A stretch of DNA of 64,000 nt from Phorcus lineatus (Eukaryota; Mollusca; Gastropoda; Trochida; Trochidae): assembly GCA_921293015.1 (NCBI GenBank), contig OV121089.1, positions 40,100,520 to 40,164,519 of the forward strand, read 5' to 3'. The number at the start of each line of letters is the position of its first letter. Within the stretch, counting starts at the first letter, position 1. A program made the position numbers and the translations under genes. Shown one piece after another: positions 23,601 through 36,037 of this stretch. The notes beneath the pieces were generated by a model that worked only from the letters and a program-made list of their open reading frames with translations, made no database searches and was not told the origin of the DNA.

Positions 23601-25149
23601 AAGGAAAAGGACACAATGTTTTTTGGGTTGATAAATTCTTTATATTTTATTAACGATATTGATAATCTATTATAGTCTCATAGATAATGAATACATTTTC
23701 TGCTGAATTTAAAACAACAATATTAAGAAGTACACGCGCAAAAATACAATGTCCTGGGTTAAGTACAGGCTGGCAAACTGTCATTTGCCCAGTTGTCAAA
23801 GTTAGCTAGAATTGTTTACGGAAGCAGTTTGACCTATTTACACTGACCGTAAAAGAGCAATCTATTGAGAGTCTGACCTATCGGCTACGGTTTTGAGTTA
23901 AAATGATATGGACAGAGGCGCTGTACTTTAACTAATTTTAGAATATTTTGAAAATGAAGTATATGTATGGATAGAATATCCACTTATTTACACACTTGTA
24001 TAAACGGGAATATCCCCTGAAATTTCGTTTCAACAATAAAATACCCGCATAGGACTGTCCTTTTAAATGTGCCTCGTGACATTGTGCCACTTGTTTGTCC
24101 ACCAATGTTAGACATTGTCATCGATATTGACTGATTCAGTTATCAAAATTGCCAACATCGATTTGATCGACCGGGGCCTCGAAGCTGCAGAAGAAGGCAG
24201 ATTGCATGCGACGACACTATTTGGTGTGCTTGGGATGGGGTGACATAAAACTGGGAAATCACAAGTCTGGATGAAGCTCATTCGTGCTGTCGATATGATG
24301 TACATTCACGTCTGTAGCTTCGCACACTGGCATCATTCGTGTGGCCTGACATTTACATGATGTGTCGTAGCTCGACATTTGCATCTTGTAAAGCCTAGAT
24401 GGCAGTGTCGATTATACAAAGCTGCTGAAACGGGCATCCTTTAAGTGGACTTGGTTTTATTTGTAATATCAACTGCATTTATTTGTTATATTATAATGGT
24501 ATTGCTTTAAAAAATGCGTGTAAAATCCGATTTATCTGCACGAATAATGTGAATGTATGCATCGTCCAATCGACAATATATCAACAAATCAATAACATAT
24601 GTTAGTATAGTCGATCTAACCTTGATCTTTCACGAGCAAGAGAAAGAACTTGGATTTAAACCAATCACGTTTGGCGTCTTATATGGGGACAACGATAACA
24701 GCCAGAGAGCTGAGCATAATAAAACTCATAATAACTTATGTCCAGTGTGCCAACACACGCATTTAAATAATCAAAAGACTTTTTATTCTTTTAAAGAAAT
24801 GGGATGTTATTTGGGTTTATCAAATGATATTTGTTTTATTGATAAACCATATTTTAGATAAAAATGAAAAGATCACTATAAATTATTATGTCAGTCATCA
24901 TTCCTTACAAGCGCGTATTTGGTAAGTATTGAACTTAGACATGCAGGTGTTGTACTATAACAACGTGATTATGATTGGTTATGTGCGTTCTTGATCTACT
25001 TGAAGTCATTGAAGCCTAGAAACTATACAAACCTATTTGTAAATTAAGATTAAATATGTCAAGATACACTTCAGCAATCGGATTAATCATCGAGATGCTA
25101 ATTTTGGTCACTCGTGGCTTTCCGAATGAAGCTAAGCTCCATTCATAAC
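20700..25149. other. Intergenic, no gene recognised
   Basis: About 4.4 kb upstream of the P450 gene. It is AT-rich with scattered short open frames, the longest about 100 residues at 24553-24861 (+), none with recognisable domains. A segment near 21820-21870 weakly resembles part of the element at 56348-56842. Nothing else is supported. Confidence 0.4.
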
Positions 25150-25708
25150 CAATCTAGTTAAAAGTAGCTGTAATATAATACGTCCCGAAGTCCGTTATTA
25201 CATCTAGCGAATTACAGGTCTATTCCGTGTCGAGCAGGAGCGAACATCAGCCAATCAAAAGAGTGCCAGCCCAGCTCTTCGGATCGCAGGTCAATGCGAT
25301 TGTTTCGCCGTTCTTAAGCACCTCGATTACAAAATCCGAATGTTACCTATGTTTCGCAGTGAATTGTGTTGAAAAATATGATGACAGAATAAATTCTGTG
25401 CTGATAATGTTGACGGAATATTTTTTGTTTGCTTATTTGGTAATTTGTGCAAAAGCAAGTCGACACATCTGGTCAAACAATGACAAAATAAGTTTTCAAG
25501 CATAAATATAGACAAACGTAGCGTAAACGTCAGGATGTGACATTAACAAAGATGCAGAAGAAACCCGTCTTTGATTGGTTGAAAGCTGTCTTCCAGCCCT
25601 CATTTTATTGGTCGGTTCAAACTTAGTCAAAGGTCAGCTGAACATGACCTCAATCAGTAATTCTCTAGATGTATTGACGGATCAATACATCTAGTTTTAA
25701 CTAGATTG
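25150..25708. mobile_element. Mutator-like MITE, copy 1, with perfect 9-bp TSD
   Basis: The terminal inverted repeats begin CAATCTAGTTAAAA at both ends and stay similar for about 55 bp (ending around CATCTAG[CA]GAATTAC). The element is flanked directly by ATTCATAAC at 25141-25149 and 25709-25717. A 9-bp duplication and long termini are typical of the Mutator superfamily. The second copy is at 52106-52633. No transposase is present. A GTG-started 92-codon frame inside has a counterpart in the other copy but no ATG start. Confidence 0.85.
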
Positions 25709-25718
25709 ATTCATAACC

Positions 25719-26466
25719 AAACGATGTTTTGAGACCAAAGAAGGCATAGGTGAGTTCAGGTATTTTGTCTGTGTAGGGTATGACCCGAAAAAGTACATAA
25801 TGTTGGCACAAGGTACTCGTCCAAGAACTTTCGACTATTTCTAACTTAAAACAAAGTCACTTCCATCTATTGAAGGTTGCTACCCACTGCTATATTTATG
25901 ATAACTAATCGTTAAAAGGCATCAAATTAAATCAAGAATCTTCTTACTTTGCTCCCAAGTAAAACATGAATGTGTTTACTTTGGACAATAGTTGATAACT
26001 ATCTGAGGTATCTTCATCTTAATATGTCTATTTAAGAAAACGCGGGGACAAGATAGAACTAATGTTTACACAACTTTGTTTTAAGATTGACATAACGGCC
26101 AAATGTACAACTTCATCATAAGGAACGAATATCTCTGAACTCAAAACTGTCCTTAGTGCTTCTTGTGCAGTGATATGAGTGAGGCAATACTCCATGGACG
26201 TCATCAGCTCTATAACATCATAGAATGGTTACGTCATCAACTTTGACGTGTTATCGAATACAGGCAGAGTTCTCATTGCATTATGATGACTCGATTGTTG
26301 AGATATCTACAATGTAAAATTGATCTCACACAAGCGATATCTATTTTAAAACAATTTTTTTCTCTAAAAGTATTACATCTAGATGAGCAATCTCAAGACT
26401 GAGGAGAACACCAGAGAGCTTTCACCATAAACGTCTATCACTGCCCAACATCGGCTCCTCAGAGTG
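25719..26466. other. No feature recognised
   Basis: AT-rich spacer between the MITE and the minisatellite. No gene, repeat pair or exon seen. Confidence 0.4.
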
Positions 26467-27240
26467 AAGTTATGCTTTTGAGAGCTGTTCAGCGGGTCTA
26501 GGATGTTCCTGGAGAAGGTAAACGAGGTGCCGAACTGTGATGTTAAGCTTTTGAGAGCTGTTCAGCGGGTCTAGGATGTTCCTGGAGAAGGTAAACGAGG
26601 TGCCGAACTGTGATGTTAAGCTTTTGAGAGCTGTTCAGCGGGTCTAGGGCGTTCCTGGAGGAGGTAAACGAGGTGCCGAACTGTGATGTTAAGCTTTTGA
26701 GAGCTGTTCAGCGGGTCTAGGGCGTTCCTGGAGAAGGTAAACGAGGTGCCGAACTGTGATGATAAGCTTTTGAGAGCTGTTCAGCGGGTCTAGGGTGTTC
26801 CTGGAGTAGGTAAACGAGGTGTCGAACTGTGATGTTAAGCTTTTGAGAAGTGTTCAGCGGGTCTAGGGTGTTCCTGGAGGAGATAAACGAGGTGCCCAAC
26901 TGTGATGTTAAGCTTTTGAGAAGTGTTCAGCTGGTCTAGGTTGTTCCTGGAGGAGGTAAACGAGGTGCCGAACTGTGATGTTATGCTTTTGAGAAGTGTT
27001 CAGCGGGTCTAGGATGTTCCTGGAGAAGGTAAACGAGGTGCCGAACTGTGATGTTATGCTTTTGAGAGCTGTTCAGCGGGTCCAGGGTGTTCCTGGAAGA
27101 GGTAAACGAGGTGCCGAAATGTGAAGTTATGATTTTGAAAGCTGTTCAACGGGTCCAGGGTGTTCCTGGAGGAGATAAACGAGGTGCCGAACTGTGATGT
27201 TAAGCTTTTGAGAGCTGTTCAGCGGGTCTAGGGTGTTCCT
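26467..27240. repeat. 73-bp minisatellite, ~10.5 copies
   Basis: The unit contains GAGAGCTGTTCAGCGGGTCT and GGTAAACGAGGTGCCGAACT. The interval between successive TTCAGCGGG motifs is 73 bp (26488, 26561, 26634 and so on). Copies differ by a few substitutions. Because 73 is not a multiple of three, the open frames through it are not proteins. There are no unique spacers, so it is not CRISPR-like. Confidence 0.95.
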
Positions 27241-27600
27241 GATTTCGAAACTACGGTACAGTTCATTTTCAAAGAACACGCTTCAATAATGAAAAAAATA
27301 TCAAAACATAAACCAGAAGGTTTTTTAATAAAATCCTTATGTATTTATTTCATGGAGGATAAAATCAACACAAGACAGTTTTTTTATTCCGTCAGAGTTT
27401 TCACGTAAATACATAGGACACCTATCACCTCTACAATACCGACAAGGACTGACCAAATCAAGGGACGTTACTCTAAAATTAGTTGTTTACTGCTAGCGCT
27501 AACTTTTCACGCAAGATGTGAACTGATTGAATAAACGATCAAGAAAGTTTTATAGTTTGTCATGGTTGAATACACTGTCTGGAAACGTGGTCACGTATGA

Positions 27601-29395
27601 ATGAGAGGGGGGAAAGGGAAGGAAAGTTCGTGTCATATAAGAATTGACGATTGGTGTACTCGAAACATGATGAACGTTAACTCAGACAAGTCTAATGTCA
27701 TCCACTTTAGATGCCCTTCATTTACAAGAACGATCTCATCTTTCACCTGTGGAGTCAAGAAGTTGGAAGTAGTGGAAAGTTACCAGTACCTAGGACTGTT
27801 ACTTACAGAGCACCTAAACTATCAACTTATCGCCAAGGCAGCAGCTAAATCCGCCAGTAGAGCTCTCGGAATCGCCAAATCCAAAAGTATTGGGGGACTA
27901 CCTTTTAACGTTTTTACTAAACTGTATGACACAATGGTGTGGCCAGTCATCGAATATAGCTCGTCAATCTGGGGAACGTCAACCTATTCCTGGGTCGACG
28001 CAGTGCACCCCCGAGCCATCCGCTTTTATCTTGGTGTAGGCAAATACACCCCAAACCTGGCAGTGAATGGAGATGCGGGCTGGATCCCTCCTGTAGTACG
28101 ACAGTGGTCTGCGGTGACTAGACAGTTGGCTATACTCAAGAACATGCGAGAGACAAGAACGAATAGAAACTTGTTCCTATGGTCTGAAGGTGTAAAGAAG
28201 AAAAACTGGGCCCACCGGGTTAAAGTGCACATGGAGAAAAACAATCTCGCCCACAAAATTAATGCACAAAAAATAGAAGCACGCTTACTTGTACGAACTG
28301 TAAAATTACTACTCTTTGATGACTACAAAACAAGATGGAGGGAAAGCGTACAGCGTGAAGAAACAAGGAACGGAAGAAATAAACTTCGAAAATACAGACA
28401 TTTTAAACAACCGAGTCATATCTTCACGCCCCTATACCTAAAAGGCACAGAAGCTCATTGTAGCATAATCACCAGGCACACACTTCGTAAGATTCAACAA
28501 GAAGACGAGACGTAGATTTTCTTGGCTTTTATTTCTTCCAAGTACTTTATACTACTCTGGCTGTCGATCTTTCTCGCCCGCTTTCCCTGGGCACCCTCAC
28601 GACGCCCAGTGCGTCTTCCTCACATATCTGTTGGTGGCTGTCACTAGCCCATGGTCGGGTGCTGGCTGAGACTCAACGCCTCAGTCCCGTGGCTGAGAAT
28701 ATCAACTTTCAAGTCAAACCTGGGTCTTATATACCCAACAGACTCAGTTGTCAACACATTGTCACTTGACAACAGCTTAATGATTATTACATACTTAGGG
28801 ATTACTTGGGGATGGGATTGGCAGAGTATAACATAGGTTTCATAACAACTATGTTACATCATTCACCAAGTTCCGTTTTGGTGTCGCCCCTTTGAGTAAT
28901 GAAACAGGCCGCTATGAGAATATCCAAAAAGAAGAAAGAATTTGTTTTAACTGCAAGGAAGTTGAATTCCATACCTTTATTAAATGCCCATTATATAAAG
29001 AGGAGAGAGATGAGCTGTTTAGTAAAAGCGCCCAGATTCTTACAAATTTTAAAATTTTTTCTGATGTTTTAAAGTTTAATGTGTTTTTTAGTGATTGTCG
29101 TGTAGTTTTACACACTGCCAGAACCTGCAATCTTAATATCTTATCAAAACGACGTCATCTCTTATATTCGTATCTTTTTTCTTCTCTTAACATAGTTTTA
29201 TTTCTGTTTAAATTAATATATGTATATAAACATACTTATAACTTCGGTATATCATTGAATGGTTTTAGTCTCTCATAAATCAATAAGTGATTGGTTGTGT
29301 ACTTATATGTTTGAGAATTTTATCGTTTTATGTATAAATGCATGTACTCAAGTGAGACTTAAATAAAATATTTGTCTCTCTGTCTGTCTGCATGG
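27601..29395 (+). mobile_element. 5'-truncated LINE (non-LTR retrotransposon) with 3' tail
   Basis: A frame from about 27630 to 28515 reads as the C-terminal half of a LINE reverse transcriptase: IDDWCTRNMMNVNSDKSNV, then YQYLGLLLTEHLNY, and KLYDTMVWPVIEYSSSIWG. It has lost the catalytic YADD part. A second frame, 28862-29278, gives FRFGVAPLSNETGRYE and CFNCKEVEFHTFIKCPLYKE, the C-terminal CCHC-like block of such elements. About 350 bp of non-coding sequence between them points to decay. The 3' end has AATAAAATATTTGTCTCTCTG and TGTC units as at 200-256. The element is dead. The clade was not determined. Confidence 0.8.
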
Positions 29396-29462
29396 TAATG
29401 ATTGGCTTCTAGTTGTTGTCCTGTGGGTTTTAGCTTAGGCAGAGATAAGCTCAGACGGGTAA

Positions 29463-29999
29463 TTACTCCAGTCTCTCTCTCAGACGACGGCTAATGATCG
29501 TTTTGAAGGGAGCAAACAGTTAGGACATTTCAAGGCAGGCGATCAGGTTCTTTTATACCTCCCCGTCCCCAAGTCCTCTTCTAAGGCCAAGTATAGCCCA
29601 TATACGGTTAGGCGTAGGGTTAGTGAAGACAAATGCGTGATCAATACTCCAGATCCAAGGAGAAAGTCTAGGTTCTGTTTCTCCAGTCAACTGAAAGCAT
29701 TCCAGGCGAGACCTACTGTTCCCCTCGCCAACTCGCACCCTCACGACGCCAACCAGATTCAGCTGCAGGACTTGCCAATTGGACCAGCTTCCATTCCTGC
29801 AGAGAGAAGCCAAAAAAGAGCCCTCGTCCCGGACACAACGCCAGAGACTTTCATGGAGACGACGGACACCTCGACATCGTCGTCCTCCGTACAACCGTCT
29901 CCAAGTTTGAGGCCAACCCATTCCAGGAGCCAGTCAACGAAGACGGGAGCTAGGACGGCAAGTCTTCACCCACGAACAAAGGACCGACTGAGCAGATAA
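29463..29999 (+). pseudogene. Ty3/gypsy pol C-terminal remnant (integrase end)
   Basis: The open frame includes FEGSKQLGHFKAGDQVLLYL, then AKYSPYTVRRRVSEDK and INTPDPRRKSR. This is the GPY/F-type C-terminal module of Ty3/gypsy integrases, where the usual pattern is GD-VLLYLP...KYSGPY..I.TPDRRK. It continues as a low-complexity, Ser/Thr/Pro-rich tail to a stop at 29997-29999. Everything upstream in pol is missing, so this is a truncated remnant. The frame is open with no ATG at its start. Confidence 0.7.
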
Positions 30000-30349
30000 C
30001 GAGACCATCTCAGAACCCTGTCGGCATACTTCAAGGAGGGAGACCAGACAAGCGTCGACCAGCCGGCGCCATCAAAGCCCTTCGGTGACTCCTGTGGAGT
30101 CACTCAGCCGCGACGACAGAGTTACAGAGGCATGACCACGGGGCGTGATGGGATTACGCAATCCCAGACTGAGAATGAGAAAAATCGGACTCCCTTCTTC
30201 TGCACCGCCAAAAACGACTTCTGAGCCGCGAATACATACACCACAGGCAACCTTGGATTTCGCGGCTCCAAAGAGGATTCATACCCAGCGGACGGGTCAG
30301 GTGGGAGATTACCGTGCACTCTCGGGACACTGCCTTGAGGATAAATCCT

Positions 30350-32225
30350 GTTTTATTGTCTATATTTACATGTTCATTTATCAGATATTTTCACATGTTT
30401 AAATGTGTAAATCTCTTTTTTTTCATATCTTTATTCGCCGACTGTGGCTATTTTTATGTGTTCAAATGTCATTTTCATGCCCAAGTTATCAGTCTTTTTC
30501 CAGCATTAATATGTCAATGCTCATGCTATATATATTTATATCTACTTGTAGAGGAGTTTGTGCCCTTTGCAATAAGCCTTTGTATGCTACTGTAACCCCT
30601 ATATTTATAGAGCTAGGGCTTTAGTTTCGCAAAGAGACACAACTTCGTGATATCTTGAAGTTAAGCTACCACCTTTCTTTGGGCACGCCCCGGTTCTCTC
30701 TGACGTCCGCACTCCGTGCTTTCATGAGAACCTGCTTGGCACTCGCCGCGTGCGGTCGTGTTTAGAACTGGGCTTGGCTCGAGTGGTCACGGGTGGACTC
30801 TTGGACGTTGGAAGTGGATTGGTGAGGTTGATATTCCTTCTTAACAGCTGGAATTTCTCTCTATTATGCACTTGGAATTTTCAAAGGAACTTTCAACCAA
30901 TCATAATTAGCCTCTTTGTATTTCGGCAATATCGTAATCCAATGAACACATTTGTATTGAATTTAGAACCACGTGACCATGTGGGTATTCCGAAATAATT
31001 GGCAACCTTTAATACGGAAAATGATTGTTTCTGCAAATCTCAAAACTTAAAGGGAACAGTGGTGTTAAAAATAAAAAGACAGTACAATTATTCATGACCG
31101 CAAGTGTACTAAATTAGACGCGTAAAAGTTGCATGAAAGGTTAGAAAATTCTATTCCATATTAGTATAAATCCCTCCTTTACAACGGCACACGCGAGAAA
31201 CAAGTCGATAAAGGCGAGTCAACTTGTGTGGTATCGCTTTGTTACAGACAAAGATAGAGGTAGTTATTTAATATATCTTGTACTGGCAATCCTTGAGAGT
31301 TGAGAAACAATTAGTGATACATGTGGAAATGTGAATTTGCAAAAGAATCCAACAATTTGAGCAGTGCTGGACGCTATCAATTGAGACCTATATTCTAAAA
31401 ATAGATCCATTTCCAGGAGATAAATCGGTGACTGCTGTTTACAATAGAACTGTATATTTATAACTGCAAATTTGCCTCATCATTCTATTATTTGATGCAA
31501 TGAACAAATAATTGTATAACTGTTTCTAAATAAAAGATAAAATGAAGGTCTTTTGTTCTTATAATGGCCTTAATCTGCTTATTTGCCGTAATGAAAATGC
31601 TATCCTATTTGTACCCGATGATTCGCAGTATTTCCTAGCCTAATAAGGGTGCCTCCAATTTAGCCTTTTTTAAGGCTTTTCTTGTTTCTCTGTAACTTAT
31701 TTGGAGTATGTGATCACTTCCCATAAAGACTTACAGTTTAACCTTCCCTCCCATTCTTTTTATAAGTCGTACTGCAACTATCTAGGGGTCTTGTTTATTT
31801 ACTCACTCAAGTTGTGATTAGGGATCATCTAAAGTACTGTGTGCGTGTTGTATATTCATCCCTATTTTTAGTCCACCCGTGTCCCGTCAGCCCCTTGTTA
31901 ATTCAAGCTAGTGTTGATTTGTCTGATTGATGCTATCTCTTTAAGACGGCCATTAGCTTATCTTGTTGTTACAATGTCTTGGGGTATGCTAGAGTGATTC
32001 CCTACAGCTTGTCTATTTGTTTATTCACGGGTGGTTGGCTTCCTTTTGAGTTGACTACGGGTAGCTTGTTGTTGTACCCGGTAATCGTCTTGTTTAGGCT
32101 GCAAATAAATCACTTGATTCCCTCATTTGCTTCTCTCTTACTTTTATTGGCTTGATTTTTATTTTCTTATCTTTCTGTCGGGTAAACGGGTCTCGTAGGA
32201 GTTTAGATTTCGTTACACCGTGACA
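30350..32225 (+). mobile_element. 3' LTR of the Ty3/gypsy element, enlarged by ~0.85 kb
   Basis: Lies downstream of the integrase remnant in the same orientation. It matches the solo LTR at 17930-18957 in two blocks, about 30424-30835 and about 31675-32225, ending at the same CCGTGACA. The intervening roughly 840 bp (about 30840-31675) has no counterpart in the solo LTR, so it is an insertion here or a deletion there. The left limit is approximate. Confidence 0.7.
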
Positions 32226-33189
32226 TTGCTTGATTAAGTTCTTTGTGTATAGATTGAAGAACTACAGATATTGAAAGAAGACCTACGGACGACTTGCAGC
32301 ATCCCAAAAGAAAACTTGTTGTAGGCTTGGAAGAGGATCAAAATGAGGAATACCTGAGCTGAGCACGAATTAATAACGACAGGACTGCGGAATATAAGGC
32401 ATAGATCAAAGGTTTTTCGCTTGTTATCGTGTATAAAAGCAGGTTTGGGGACAGGGAAGCTTCATCCATAGTAGCGTGGCTCAGTCACTGTGAGTCAATA
32501 AGGGAACAATATACTAAAACATAGGAACTGCATGGTGAATATTTGACTGAGGACGCCGTATGTTTTTTTCATTTTGAATAGGAGCAGTAAAAAAGGGGAA
32601 CAAGAAGATTTTTGGAGAACGGTCTTTACTTAAACAGCAACTTTCAAAATTAGATTGGCCAGTTAAAAGTGAAAGGGTCATTCAACCCGACTTGGAGGAA
32701 TATGTCCAAGGGCATTTTTTCACGCCACGCTATCCTGGAAATTTTTTAAATGTTTAGGACTGACTCTTGTGCGAGAACTCAGTAATGAGCGTGAATCTTA
32801 TGCATAGTGTTAGAGAGAAAGAGCCAACACCCTTACGATTAGGTCGTCTAAACATGATAGGTGGTGTCTCACAAGCAGCTGAGTCGGTAAATATGAAGGG
32901 GTGGGAGCTTTGATAGGTAGATGAGGTTATAATCTTGTGTTTTGTGTATCAACGTCCACAATGAGTTCCGATGATTTTCTCAAAAACTATGGTAGGTTTT
33001 TGACTATTTGGAAAGTTTCCAATTTAGTTCTGATTTTTTTACATTTTTGTTATTCATCTATAAGGGGTTAAATAACAGGGATCATCATACTATCCTAAAA
33101 CAGAACCAAGTTCACGAAGGTGGAAAGACATAAAGAGTAAAATCAAAAAGTAAAAAAGTAGTACACAAGATCATGCATTATTGAGGTAC
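32226..33189. other. No feature recognised
   Basis: A spacer of about 1 kb between the LTR and the satellite. No gene or matched repeat seen. Confidence 0.4.
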
Positions 33190-35505
33190 ATCATAATGTA
33201 CAACATATTGTACATCTTAGAGTTAACAAGATCTTGTACTACTTATTGTATGTATTAGATCTAACAACTTATTGTACAACATATTTTCCGTCTAAGAGTT
33301 AACAAAATCGGGTACAACATATCGTATATCTTAGAGTTACCAACATATGGTACAATATATTGTACGTCTTAGAGTTAACAACAACGGGTTCAACATATCG
33401 TATGTCTTAGAGTTAACGACATATTTTACAACATATTGTACGTCTTAGAGTTAACAACATCAGGTACAACATATCGTATGTCTTAGAGTTAACAACATCG
33501 GGTACAACATATCGTATGTCTTATAGTTACTAACATATGGTACAATATATTGTACGTCTTAGAATTAACAACAACGGGTATAACATATCCTATGTCTTAG
33601 AGTTAACAACATCGGGTACAACATATCGTATATTTTGGAGAGAACAACATATTTTCCGTCTAAGAGTTAACAAAATCGGGTACAACATATCGTATATCTT
33701 AGAGTTACCAACATATGGTACAATATATTGTACGTCTTAGAGTTAACAACAACGGGTTCAACATATCGTATGTCTTAGAGTTAACGACATATTTTACAAC
33801 ATATTGTACGTCTTAGAGTTAACAACATCAGGTACAACATATTGTACGTCTAAGAGTTAACAACAACGGGTACAATATATCGTATGTCTTAGAGTTACCA
33901 ACATATGGTACAATATATTGTACGTCTTAGAGTTAACAACATCGGGTTCAACATATCATATGTCTTAGAGTTACCAACATATGGTACAATATATTGTACG
34001 TCTTAGAGTTAATAACATCGGGTACAACATATCGTATGTTTTAGAGTTAACAACATCGGGTACAACATATCGTATGTTTTAGAGAGAACAACATAGTGTA
34101 CGTCTTAGAGTTAACAACAACGGGTACAACATATCGTATGTCTTAGAGTTAACGACATATGGTACAATATATTTATTAGAGTTAACAACAACGGGTACAA
34201 TATATCGTATGTCTTCGAGTTACCAACATATGGTACAATATATTGTACGTCTTAGAGTTAACAACAACGGGTACAATATATCGTATGTCTTAGATTTAAC
34301 GACTTATGGTACAACATATTGTACGTCTTAGAGTTAACAACAACGGGTACAATATATCGTATGTCTTAGAGTTAACGACATATGGTACAATATATTGTAC
34401 GTATTAGAGTTAACAACAACGGGTTCAACATATCGTATGTCTTAGAGTTACCAACATATGGTACAATATATTGTACGTCTTAGAGTTAACAACATCGGGT
34501 TCAACATATCGTATGTCTTAGAGTTACCAACATATGGTACAATATATTGTACGTCTTAGAGTTAACAACATCGGGTACAATATATCGTATGTCTTAGAGT
34601 TAACGACATATGGTACAATATATTGTACGTCTTAGAGTTAACAACATCGGGTACAATATATCGTATGTCTTAGAGTTACCAACATATGGTACAATATATT
34701 GTACGTCTTAGAGTTAACAACATCGGGTACAACATATCGTATGTTTTTGAGTTAACAACATCGGGTACAACATATCGTATGTCTTAGAGTTAACGACATA
34801 TGGTACAATATATTGTACGTATTAGAGTTAACAACAACGGGTACAATATATCGTATGTCTTAGAGTTACCAACATATGGTACAATATATTGTACGTCTTA
34901 GAGTTAACAACATCGGGTACAACATATCGTATGTTTTAGAGTTAACAACATCGGGTACAACATATCGTATGTCTTAGAGTTAACGACATATGGTACAATA
35001 TATTGTACGTATTAGAGTTAACAACAACGGGTACAATATATCGTATGTCTTAGAGTTACCAACATATGGTACAATATATTGTACGTATTAGAGTTAACAA
35101 CATCGGGTTCAACATATCGTATGTCTTAGAGTTACCAACATGTGGTACAATATATTGTACGTCTTAGAGTTAACAACAACGGGTACAATATATCGTATGT
35201 CTTAGAGTTAACGACTTATGGTACAATATATTGTACGTCTTAGAGTTAACAACAACGGGTACAACATATCGTATGTTTTAGAGTTAACGACATATGGTAC
35301 AATATATTGTACGTATTAGAGTTAACAACAACGGGTACAATATATCGTATGTCTTAGAGTTACCAACATATGGTACAATATATTGTACGTATTAGAGTTA
35401 ACAACAACGGGTACAATATATCGTATGTCTTAGAGTTAACGACTTATGGTACAATATATTGTATGTCTTAGAGTTAACAACAACGGGTATAACATATTGT
35501 ACCTC
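33190..35505. repeat. Palindromic 38/76-bp satellite array, ~2.3 kb
   Basis: Two alternating 38-bp half-units form a 76-bp dimer; the same junction occurs at 34441 and 34517. One half carries the perfect palindrome GTACAATATATTGTAC, the other its decayed form GTACAATATATCGTATG. Each is followed by CTTAGAGTTAAC, itself holding the palindrome GTTAAC. About 30 dimers are present, more uniform in the right half. It is non-coding. Confidence 0.95.
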
Positions 35506-35539
35506 ACATGGCACATCATTTGTAGACCAATCCGATATC

Positions 35540-36037
35540 TTAAGTGAGACAAAAACATTTTACGAAACCCTTTATTTGGAAAGAACATATCTCCCAAATT
35601 AATTTAGATGATTTATTACTAAATGAACATTCTAAAATTACTGACGATTTTGATGAAGTCCTCAAAAACGATAAAAGCCCCGGCCCAGATGGTTTTACCG
35701 CAGAATTGTTCAAATTCTAAATAAATACCTTATCAAATCATTAAATTTTGCTTATAGAAATAACGCCCTCTCAGTTACGCAAGTGCAAGGAGTTATAACA
35801 TGTATTCCAAAAGAGGAGAAGCTAAAGAAATTTCTTAATAATTGGAGACCAATATCATTACTCAATATTACCTACAAACCTGCTTCTTCGACTATAGCTC
35901 TGGGGATAAAACCTACGCTCGCTTCGTTTATTAGCGAAGAACAGAAAGGTTATGGGAGAAGTAACAAGACAAGTGTATGATGTTAAGGAATTTGTTGATT
36001 CTTACCACATACCTGGTTTGTTAATGCTTATAGATTT
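35540..36037 (+). mobile_element. L1/Tx1-like LINE, reverse transcriptase fragment (left part)
   Basis: Frames carry KNDKSPGPDGFTAE (about 35665-35710), ITCIPKEEKLKKFLNNWRPI and SLLNITYKPASS (35783-35890), SEEQKGY and PGLLMLIDF (ending 36037). These are the successive N-terminal RT motifs of L1/Tx1-type LINEs. Frameshifts separate the pieces (for example near 35945). It stops abruptly at the hAT-like end at 36038. The right-hand remainder is at 38135-38385. Confidence 0.75.

Noticed and set aside
24553..24861. 102-residue plus-strand protein with CPVCQHTH
   Set aside because: The two Cys and His spacing is suggestive, but there is no domain, no splice context and AT-rich composition; kept only as a mention in the intergenic entry.
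25227..25505. 92-residue protein encoded by the MITE
   Set aside because: Starts at GTG, not ATG; it lies in a short non-autonomous element. The related frame in copy 2 is noted, but without evidence of selection.
26467..27240. CRISPR-like array
   Set aside because: Direct head-to-tail 73-bp repeats with no unique spacers, in a eukaryotic genome; a minisatellite.
27601..28515. 304-residue host protein
   Set aside because: The sequence is the C-terminal half of a LINE reverse transcriptase, with the second half of the element following at 28862-29278.
29553..29921. 122-residue minus-strand protein
   Set aside because: Antisense to the Ty3/gypsy integrase remnant.
33190..35505. CRISPR-like or coding repeat protein
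   Set aside because: 38/76-bp units without spacers; the 67-codon frame at 33537-33740 is just the AT-rich repeat translated.
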